Shown: positions 6,801-10,832 of the stretch, piece after piece
Layout: each line of letters starts with the position of its first letter
How positions within the stretch are numbered: position 1 is the first letter of the stretch
NCBI GenBank assembly: GCA_021199695.1
Contig: JAJQHP010000248.1
Location: forward strand, 1-10,832
Reading direction: 5' to 3'
Length of the DNA stretch: 10,832 nt
DNA from: Clostridiales bacterium
Lineage (GTDB): Bacteria > Bacillota > Clostridia > Oscillospirales > Oscillospiraceae
Notes under the pieces: model-generated
Told to the model about the DNA's origin: nothing
Databases searched by the model: none
The model's input: the letters and a program-made list of their open reading frames with translations, nothing else
Made by a program: the position numbers and the translations under genes

Positions 6801-7467
6801 GCAGCTCGTCCCGGTAGAGCAGAAATTCCTTCGCCTTGGCGGACTGCTCCCGGAGGGGCTCCACCTGGAGCTCCAGCTCGGAGATCTTGTCTCCGATGCG
6901 CAGGAGGTTGTCCTCCGTCCGCTCCAGCTTGCGCTCCGCCTCCTCCTTCCGGTGGCGGAACCGGGAGATGCCCGCCGCCTCCTCAAAGACCGCCCGCCGC
7001 TCCTGGCCCCGGGTGGACAAAATCTCGTCTATTTTGCCCTGTCCGATGATGGAATACCCCTCCCGGCCCAGGCCGGTGTCCATGAACAGCTCGTTGATGT
7101 CCCGCAGACGGCAGGACTGGCGGTTGATATAGTATTCGCTCTCCCCGGAGCGGTAATACCGCCGGGTGACCATGACCTCGCTCTCCTCCATGGGGAGCAT
7201 ATGGCCGGAGTTGTCCAGGATGAGGGAGACCTCCGCGTATCCCGTCTGTTTGCGCTGCTGGGTGCCGCCGAAGATCACATCCTCCATCTTGCCGCCCCGG
7301 AGGGCCTTGGTGGACTGCTCCCCCATGACCCAGCGGATGGCGTCGGAAATATTCGATTTGCCGCTGCCGTTGGGCCCGACGATGGCGGTGATGGCCTCTC
7401 CGAAGGTGAGAACGGTTTTATCAGGAAAGGATTTGAACCCCTGTATTTCCAGTGCTTTTAAGTACAC
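3895..7467 (-). CDS. smc: Chromosome segregation ATPase SMC
   Basis: SMC is the ATPase of the bacterial condensin SMC-ScpAB, which loops and aligns sister chromosomes near the origin. The 1190-residue protein has full family length. The head starts MYLKALEIQGFKSF with Walker A GPNGSGKS at 31-38 and a Q-loop region IRWVMGEQS. A long coiled coil rich in Glu, Gln, Arg and Ala follows, then a hinge at about 520-670 with the typical VLNPGGSMTGGS element, the returning coiled coil, and the C-terminal head with signature LSGGEKA (from about 1090) and Walker B FVVMDEIEAALDE (D1118, E1119). The start codon is GTG at 7467-7465. The only nearby upstream ATG in frame is followed at once by a stop, and GAGGTG lies 5 nt before the GTG. 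A promoter fits at 7506-7534. The gene appears intact. Confidence 0.98.
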   Translation of the reverse strand: MYLKALEIQGFKSFPDKTVLTFGEAITAIVGPNGSGKSNISDAIRWVMGEQSTKALRGGKMEDVIFGGTQQRKQTGYAEVSLILDNSGHMLPMEESEVMVTRRYYRSGESEYYINRQSCRLRDINELFMDTGLGREGYSIIGQGKIDEILSTRGQERRAVFEEAAGISRFRHRKEEAERKLERTEDNLLRIGDKISELELQVEPLREQSAKAKEFLLYRDELRGLEISLWMDQLDRLRLGNRKLYSDYAAAVRQRDEAAAQQEELYHRTEELSAQMRQLDVENDQLRAQLSGLTAEANQRESDIAILKNKVQNNRENAQRLTQELDRQEGRADSVAAQIGQREARLEELRANQRELTRTLSEKQLAGETLAAQAGSLGQEIETLRARAEAETASAADARALLSALAAAQQELLDRDTAIKSQLQENARRLESLRAEAADKQSQLSEARVQAEELANRISGYQLRLQARQKRLDACTGQANRLTMEDNDLQSRIKMLTEMEKLYEGYSKAVKSVMQAAQRGRLRGIHGPVAGLLRAPEEYTVAIEIALGAAMQNIVVDRAEDGKAAIEYLKHRDGGRATFLPLSDIRPGALRERGLEQEPGFVGIASSLIRYDSQYENVFSNLLGRVVVCDSMDSAIPMARRYGHRFRIVTLDGQVLNPGGSMTGGSVSRSAGILSRATELEHLKEQAVGVRQSLEKARSILDGAKRDVSAAGYEVETAQGQKREQDDQVLKLEGEMGQYRILIEALEQQEQVSRTELESLAGRSTQTETDTQSAEARIAQLEQQAQATRQESAGKEEDQSALRTRQEALQNEIAALRAELAALEAEESATEAALNELRSMERDITGDRESRLAQIREFEGKNESLQSQIESAQQALTALYQRQAAQQSQIDDLNGQKLALEGRRNQTDKDAREKNDELLRMERECSPLEQKKTQAAMEEKQLLDKLWDSYELSYDGAQSQRQALESTQKAARRVSELKRKISGLGSVNLGAIDEFQRVNERYEYLTGQRDDVQQAKGELTDIIGGITTEMEKIFAQQFQRIGEAFALTFTQLFGGGKATLELSDPKDILNCDIEIKVQPPGKALKVLTLLSGGEKAFVAIALYFAFLKVRPTPFVVMDEIEAALDESNVVRFARYMRGMTDKTQFICITHRRGTMEEADVLYGVTMQEKGISRILTINLNDVEQELGIEG

Positions 7468-7505
7468 GCCGGCACCTCGCTCACTTTTTCATAACATGAC
7501 AGTTT

Positions 7506-7534
7506 ATTATATCAGCCCGGCGTGGGATTTGCAA
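7506..7534 (-). promoter_or_regulatory. Promoter of smc
   Basis: On the minus strand TTGCAA (7534-7529) is followed after exactly 17 nt by a perfect TATAAT (7511-7506), a vegetative sigma-A type promoter. Transcription would start near 7499, about 30 nt before the GTG start of smc. It diverges from the cysK promoter, with the two -10 boxes about 95 bp apart. Confidence 0.72.
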
Positions 7535-7582
7535 CGGAGAAGTTACCCGAAAACATCAGGCCTAAAATATTTCCTCCACCCC

Positions 7583-7611
7583 TTGACAATCCGTGCAAAG
7601 AGGTATATTAT
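7583..7611 (+). promoter_or_regulatory. Promoter of cysK
   Basis: A perfect TTGACA (7583-7588) is followed after 17 nt by TATTAT (7606-7611), a near-consensus sigma-A promoter. The predicted start is near 7618, leaving a leader of about 135 nt before cysK. Confidence 0.8.
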
Positions 7612-7617
7612 CCCATT

Positions 7618-7640
7618 AAACCCACTAGGGAGGTTGGTTT
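7618..7640 (+). promoter_or_regulatory. Dyad at the cysK transcription start, possible operator
   Basis: AAACCCAC (7618-7625) and GTTGGTTT (7633-7640) form an imperfect dyad (7 of 8 pairs) around a 7-nt centre, right at the predicted transcription start. A protein bound here would block the promoter. Cysteine genes of Firmicutes are often controlled by Rrf2-family repressors such as CymR, whose sites have CC/GG half-sites in A/T context. That link is inference: the sequence shows only the dyad and its position. Confidence 0.4.
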
Positions 7641-7644
7641 TATA

Positions 7645-7724
7645 GGCGCACAAAGCCTGATCGCCCGGCGATGTCGGTCCGGGCGCTGACCGGATGCGCC
7701 CCAGGGTGCGACAGACAGGACCCT
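7645..7724 (+). other. GC-rich foldable leader of cysK, class unknown
   Basis: GGCGCA (7645-7650) can pair with TGCGCC (7695-7700), enclosing ATCGCC-C-GGCGAT (7660-7672) and CGGTC/GACCG (7675-7679 with 7688-7692), a possible three-way junction. A competing 7-bp helix CGCCCGG/CCGGGCG (7662-7668 with 7679-7685) excludes both inner hairpins. AGGGT/ACCCT (about 7703-7724) forms a further hairpin before the ribosome binding site. I compared it by eye with T-box, SAM, TPP, c-di-GMP and purine riboswitch signatures and found none convincing. There is no U-tract terminator and no clear anti-Shine-Dalgarno, so a regulatory role is only a possibility. Confidence 0.35.
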
Positions 7725-7753
7725 ATCTCAAATCAATTCAGGAGGAATGAACC

Positions 7754-8686
7754 ATGTCCAATATCTATACATCCGTCGATCAGCTCATCGGCAGGACCCC
7801 GCTGCTGGAGCTCACCCATCTGGAACACAAGTACGGCCTGAAGGCCCGGCTCCTGGGCAAGCTGGAGTATCTGAACCCCGCCGGCTCCGTGAAGGACCGG
7901 ATCGCCAAGGCGATGATCGACGACGCCGAGGAGAAGGGTCTGCTGAAGGAGGGCTCCGTTATCATCGAGCCCACCTCCGGCAACACGGGCATCGGCCTGG
8001 CCTCGGTGGCCGCCGCCCGGGGCTATCGCATCATCATCGTCATGCCCGAGACCATGAGCGTGGAGCGCCGTCAGCTGATGAAGGCCTACGGCGCGGAGCT
8101 GGTGCTCACCGACGGGGCCAAGGGGATGAAAGGGGCCATCGCCAAAGCCAACGAGCTGGCGAAGGAGATCCCCAACAGCTTTATCCCCGGCCAGTTCGTC
8201 AACCCCGCCAACCCCGCCGTCCATCGTGCCACCACCGGCCCGGAGATCTGGGCAGACACGGACGGCCAGGTGGACGTGTTCGTGGCCGGTGTGGGCACCG
8301 GAGGCACCGTCACCGGCGTGGGCGAGTATTTGAAGGGGCAAAATCCCGCTGTCCGGGTGGTGGCGGTGGAGCCCGCCTCCTCCCCGGTGTTGAGCAAGGG
8401 TGTGGGCGGTGCTCACAAAATTCAGGGCATCGGCGCGGGCTTCGTCCCCGACGTGCTCAACACCGGCGTCTATGACGAGGTCCTCCCCGTGACCAACGAG
8501 GACGCCTTTGCCGCCGGCAAAGAGTTCGGCAGGACCGAGGGCGTGCTGGTGGGCATCTCCTCCGGGGCCGCTCTGTGGGCGGGACTGCAGATCGCCCGGC
8601 GGCCGGAGAGCGAGGGCAAGACGATCGTCGTGCTTCTCCCCGACACCGGCGACCGGTATCTCTCCACCCCCATGTTTGCGGACTGA
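7754..8686 (+). CDS. cysK: Cysteine synthase A (O-acetylserine sulfhydrylase)
   Basis: CysK is a PLP enzyme that makes cysteine from O-acetylserine and sulfide in the cytoplasm. The 310-residue protein has typical length and motifs: IGRTPLLEL at 12-20, NPAGSVKDR at 41-49 with the PLP lysine at K47, [12 protein letters not shown] with the substrate-binding TSGNTG loop at about 74-79, [10 protein letters not shown] as the PLP phosphate loop at about 179-188, and GISSGAA with the serine that contacts the pyridine nitrogen. The start is firm: AGGAGG (7740-7745) lies 8 nt before ATG 7754. The gene stands alone between its own promoter and a strong terminator, and no serine acetyltransferase gene is in the window. 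Close relatives such as cystathionine beta-synthase or thiocysteine synthase cannot be fully excluded by motif alone, but the length and motifs fit CysK best. Confidence 0.94.
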   Translation: MSNIYTSVDQLIGRTPLLELTHLEHKYGLKARLLGKLEYLNPAGSVKDRIAKAMIDDAEEKGLLKEGSVIIEPTSGNTGIGLASVAAARGYRIIIVMPETMSVERRQLMKAYGAELVLTDGAKGMKGAIAKANELAKEIPNSFIPGQFVNPANPAVHRATTGPEIWADTDGQVDVFVAGVGTGGTVTGVGEYLKGQNPAVRVVAVEPASSPVLSKGVGGAHKIQGIGAGFVPDVLNTGVYDEVLPVTNEDAFAAGKEFGRTEGVLVGISSGAALWAGLQIARRPESEGKTIVVLLPDTGDRYLSTPMFAD

Positions 8687-8726
8687 TATTGTTTTTCGAA
8701 GGCTGTCCCATCTCATCCTTTCTTCC

Positions 8727-8770
8727 GGGCCGCCGCAGAGCGCTGTCTCTGCGGCGGCCCCCCTTTTTTG
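8727..8770 (+). terminator. Intrinsic terminator of cysK
   Basis: A perfect 14-bp stem, GGGCCGCCGCAGAG (8727-8740) with CTCTGCGGCGGCCC (8747-8760), closes a 6-nt loop and is followed by CCCC and six T residues (8765-8770). It lies 40 bp after the cysK stop. The 3' arm side and loop also take part in a second possible hairpin (8740-8786). Confidence 0.93.
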
Positions 8771-8786
8771 GGGGAGAGACAGCGCA
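8740..8786 (+). other. Alternative hairpin overlapping the cysK terminator
   Basis: GCGCTGTCTCT (8740-8750) is a perfect inverted match to AGAGACAGCGC (8776-8786). Between them CCCCC (about 8760-8764) can pair with GGGGG (8771-8775) across the T6 run, with only GCGGCGGC bulged. This fold cannot coexist with the terminator stem, because both use 8747-8750. On the minus strand it would also be a hairpin, but no minus-strand gene needs a terminator here. Confidence 0.55.
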
Positions 8787-8841
8787 GGTCCGCTCTGCCG
8801 ACCACCGCCGGATATGGAACGTAATTTCCCTAAAAAATGAA

Positions 8842-8870
8842 TTGCGACATTTTCAGGAACGTGTTATTAT
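8842..8870 (+). promoter_or_regulatory. Candidate promoter of the zinc-ribbon/RCC1 operon
   Basis: TTGCGA (8842-8847), 17 nt, then TATTAT (8865-8870) fits a sigma-A promoter with a moderate -35. It lies after the cysK terminator and about 120 nt before the chosen start of the next gene, in a locally AT-richer stretch. Transcription would begin near 8877. The rest of the 308-bp gap (8687-8994) holds the terminator and a GC-rich leader with no recognised motif. Confidence 0.55.
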
Positions 8871-8994
8871 ATCGTTGGAAAAAGTTGGATTCTTTTCTAC
8901 CGTTGAGGGCGGGTCCCGTCTGTCCGGCAGAAACAGAGGCTCGGGAGCCGGAGGCCCCCATATGAGTAAGACGATTCAGAGAGGTGTGTCTCCT

Positions 8995-10257
8995 ATGGAT
9001 GTTTGCCCCATCTGCAAGAAAGAGATGACAGAGACCCGATGCCGCCGCTGCGGATACGATGAGAGTCTGAACTACGAGCGATACGCCACGCTGATGCCGG
9101 GAGTGGCTGATGAAAAGCGGCCCTCCGTCTCCGTGACACGCCGGAAATGGACGGAGCTGGAAAGAGAATCCCTCCGCTGCCGCCGCTGCGGGAAAGGATT
9201 CTTCTGGGTCATTCCAAAGCGCCGGGTTTATGTCTGCACGGCCTGCGGAGAGGAAAATCCTTTTCCCAAGGAAGTGAAGCCGGATCTTATTCACAAGAAA
9301 GATGAGAAAAAGCCCCTTCCCAAGGACGGAAAGGAGTCTACGGGAAAGATTAAAATCGGCCCTGCCGACCCGCTGAGTTCTTATTTCAAGTGGCCCGCCT
9401 CGTCCAAAACACACCCGAAGCAGGTTGCCCCCGCCGTCTCCGCCGGGTACGGCCACGCCATCGCCATTTGCCGGGACGGGAAGGTCCTCTCCGCAGGACC
9501 CAACTATTATCACAAATGTGAGGTGCGGGACTGGCGGGATGTGGTCGCGGTCGCCGCGGGTCCGAATTTCAGCTTTGGCGTGAAGAAGGACGGCACAATA
9601 CTGACGACGAATCCGCCTGCAGCGGCAAGCTTTCTGGGCAACGTACCCGGACTGGACGGGCGGACGAAATGGGTGGGCATCACTGCGGCAGACGCCGCCT
9701 CCGGCCATATGGTGGCGATGACCCGGGACGGCAAGGCGGTGCTGTTTGGGGACCATGGGCACGGACGGTTCAATGTGACCCCATGGCGAGATGTGGTGTC
9801 CGTGTCCGTGGGGGAGGCGATCACCCTGGGACTGAACCGGGACGGGAAGGCTCTGGTCACCGGCGTCAAGCCAGGGGACGATCGTTTTCGGGAGGTCGCC
9901 GGTTGGAAGGACCTGGCCGGTCTCTCCGCCGGGGGGCAGCACGCCGTCGGGCTGAAACGGAACGGGACGGTGATCGCCGCCGGAGATAACCTGTCCGGTC
10001 AGTGCGACGTAGAGCACTGGAGCCAGATCAAGGCAGTGGCCGCCGGAGACCGCCACACGGTAGGGCTGAAAGATGACGGCACCGTGGTCGCGGTCGGCAG
10101 AAACGCGGAGGGCCAGTGCAATGTGACCACCTGGACGGATATTGTGGCCATCGCCGCCGGAGGTACGTTCACCATCGGCATCCGGGCCGACGGCACGGCG
10201 GTCTCCACCAGCAGAAGGATCGATGTATCCGGCTGGAGCGAGGTGAGGGTACCGTAA
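8995..10257 (+). CDS. Zinc-ribbon and seven-blade RCC1-like repeat protein, function unknown
   Basis: The 420-residue protein opens with two zinc ribbons: CPIC/CRRC (C4, C7, C16, C19) and CRRC/CTAC (C62, C65, C81, C84). A Lys/Pro-rich linker (about 91-140) follows. From about 143 to the end there are seven repeats of about 38-44 residues with the pattern W-x-D-[IV]-V-A-[VI]-[AS]-A-G-x2-H-x-[VI]-G-L-x2-D-G-T-V-x-A-x-G-x-N. These are RCC1-type repeats, and seven suggests one closed beta-propeller. Repeats 5 and 6 are most regular (GQCDV, GQCNV); repeats 2 and 3 are degenerate. There is no signal peptide or membrane segment, so it should be cytoplasmic. I chose ATG 8995 (MDVCPIC, GAGGTG 8 nt upstream). 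In-frame ATG 8962 has GGAGG 7 nt upstream and is a real alternative, adding 11 residues. RCC1 repeats usually bind proteins or chromatin-like partners; no specific role can be assigned. The next gene overlaps by one base. Confidence 0.85.
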   Translation: MDVCPICKKEMTETRCRRCGYDESLNYERYATLMPGVADEKRPSVSVTRRKWTELERESLRCRRCGKGFFWVIPKRRVYVCTACGEENPFPKEVKPDLIHKKDEKKPLPKDGKESTGKIKIGPADPLSSYFKWPASSKTHPKQVAPAVSAGYGHAIAICRDGKVLSAGPNYYHKCEVRDWRDVVAVAAGPNFSFGVKKDGTILTTNPPAAASFLGNVPGLDGRTKWVGITAADAASGHMVAMTRDGKAVLFGDHGHGRFNVTPWRDVVSVSVGEAITLGLNRDGKALVTGVKPGDDRFREVAGWKDLAGLSAGGQHAVGLKRNGTVIAAGDNLSGQCDVEHWSQIKAVAAGDRHTVGLKDDGTVVAVGRNAEGQCNVTTWTDIVAIAAGGTFTIGIRADGTAVSTSRRIDVSGWSEVRVP

Positions 10258-10832
10258 TGAACCGAACAGAAGCGCATGAATATGGACCGGAGGGGGACAG
10301 CTGGCGCTGTCCCCGCTGCGGTCAGTGGAGCTACGGCGACTCCTTTTGCTCTGAATGTGGCTTTGACCACACCAGCGATCTGCTGGCCCACCCCACCCTG
10401 TCCTGGCCGGTCCCAAGAACGGCCTCTGCCAGCCCGGACGAGATGCAGAGCGCGGAGAACGGGGAAGCGGTGCAAAAGCGCCTGGAGCAGGAGCGGCGCA
10501 GAAAAACCCGGTCGCGTCGGCTCATCGTTGCTTTGGTGCTGCTCGCTTTGCTCTGCGCGCAGCTGATACCGAATCTGTGGACCGCCAGCGGGCTGGCAAG
10601 CGCAGCGAGCGATTCCTCCGACAGCACCGGGGCAGAGGAGGAGACGGACGCAGCCTCCGATGACAACGAATCGGGACCTGCCGCCGATGAAACGGCGGCC
10701 GAGGAGGACGGGGAGCCAGTGGCCGATGAAACTGCGGCCGAGGAGGCCGCGGCGGCTGGCGCCGAAGAGGGGGCAGAGGAGGCGGCCGCGCCGCCGGAGC
10801 GCGGAGATGGGGCTGAGGACGAGGACGCGCTG
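10257..10832 (+). CDS. Zinc-ribbon membrane protein with acidic outer region, 3' end outside window
   Basis: The first 192 residues are visible. One zinc ribbon (C18, C21, C31, C34; CPRCG and CSECG) is followed by a charged stretch ending in RRRKTRSRR (80-88), a hydrophobic helix at about 89-106 and, from 115 on, an Asp/Glu/Ala/Ser-rich segment with almost no hydrophobic residues. By the positive-inside rule the zinc ribbon is in the cytoplasm and the acidic part outside. The acidic region has a tandem ADETAAEE unit encoded by a 24-bp direct repeat (10683-10706 and 10722-10745, one mismatch). The ATG at 10257 overlaps the previous stop (TAATG), with GAGGTGA (10240-10246) 10 nt upstream, so the two genes are translationally coupled. 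Such acidic linkers often tether an extracellular C-terminal domain, here beyond the window. I do not recognise the gene. It may sense or anchor together with its zinc-ribbon neighbour. Confidence 0.82.
   Translation, partial: MNRTEAHEYGPEGDSWRCPRCGQWSYGDSFCSECGFDHTSDLLAHPTLSWPVPRTASASPDEMQSAENGEAVQKRLEQERRRKTRSRRLIVALVLLALLCAQLIPNLWTASGLASAASDSSDSTGAEEETDAASDDNESGPAADETAAEEDGEPVADETAAEEAAAAGAEEGAEEAAAPPERGDGAEDEDAL
10683..10745 (+). repeat. Two-copy 24-bp direct repeat in the acidic region
   Basis: A 24-bp unit beginning GCCGATGAAAC occurs at 10683-10706 and again at 10722-10745 with one mismatch, 39 bp (13 codons) apart. Both copies encode ADETAAEE. The in-frame period means copy-number change would lengthen or shorten the acidic linker without breaking the gene. 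Confidence 0.8.

Noticed and set aside
4018-7461. Several long open frames on the plus strand opposite smc
   Set aside because: They are antisense shadows of a GC-rich coiled-coil gene. They lack family motifs and ribosome binding sites, while smc on the other strand has complete motifs.
7620-7753. T-box, SAM or TPP riboswitch before cysK
   Set aside because: No AGGGTGG-type T-box sequence, SAM core or TPP CUGAGA element is present, the leader is short, and there is no terminator hairpin with a T tract.
7733-8716. Long minus-strand frame opposite cysK
   Set aside because: His/Gly-rich, low-complexity translation with no domain, exactly covering a gene with all CysK motifs; a shadow.
8575-8994. 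Extended N-terminus of the RCC1-like gene from ATG 8575
   Set aside because: It would overlap cysK in another frame, run through the terminator and put the start before the promoter. Starts at 8962 and 8995 both have ribosome binding sites.
8830-10416. 528-codon minus-strand frame opposite the RCC1-like gene
   Set aside because: No recognisable domain, and composition typical of reverse-strand reading. The plus strand shows cysteine pairs and seven regular repeats.

Overview
The window looks like chromosomal DNA of a GC-rich, Gram-positive anaerobe of the class Clostridia, most likely a gut member of the Oscillospiraceae (Flavonifractor/Oscillibacter type). This is inferred from the GC-rich third codon positions, the smc-ftsY and yhbY-nadD gene orders, a short FtsY without an acidic A domain, and intergenic CTCCCTC/GAGGGAG hairpin repeats of a kind I associate with this group. 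No species can be named from the sequence alone.

Positions 1-7467 hold housekeeping genes, all on the minus strand. In transcription order they are smc (chromosome condensation), ftsY (SRP receptor), rph (RNase PH), rdgB (house-cleaning XTP/dITP pyrophosphatase), yhbY (ribosome-associated RNA-binding protein) and nadD (NAD synthesis), which runs off the left edge. ftsY-rph-rdgB is tightly packed: the rph ribosome binding site overlaps the ftsY stop, and rph and rdgB overlap by 4 bp. yhbY and nadD also overlap by 4 bp. The nadD frame seems to break just where a C-terminal HD-hydrolase (YqeK-like) domain should begin. That domain is readable in another frame.

The two gaps in this block (1067-1375 and 3575-3894) contain no gene. 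Each is largely filled by an inverted pair of one palindromic repeat module, giving four modules in total. Their central hairpins differ in sequence between copies but stay fully paired.

At 7468-7753 two promoters diverge: one for smc (minus) and a strong one for cysK (plus). The cysK leader has a dyad near the predicted transcription start and a foldable GC-rich stretch of unknown function. cysK (O-acetylserine sulfhydrylase) ends at a very strong intrinsic terminator that overlaps a second, alternative hairpin.

From 8820 to the right edge lies an accessory two-gene unit with its own candidate promoter. The first gene encodes a cytoplasmic protein with two zinc ribbons followed by seven RCC1-like repeats, probably a beta-propeller. 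The second overlaps it by one base and encodes a protein with an N-terminal zinc ribbon, one transmembrane helix and a long acidic Ala/Glu/Asp-rich outer region; it is cut by the window edge. I can name no function for this pair. It is the most interesting protein-coding content of the window, and the repeat modules are the most interesting non-coding content.
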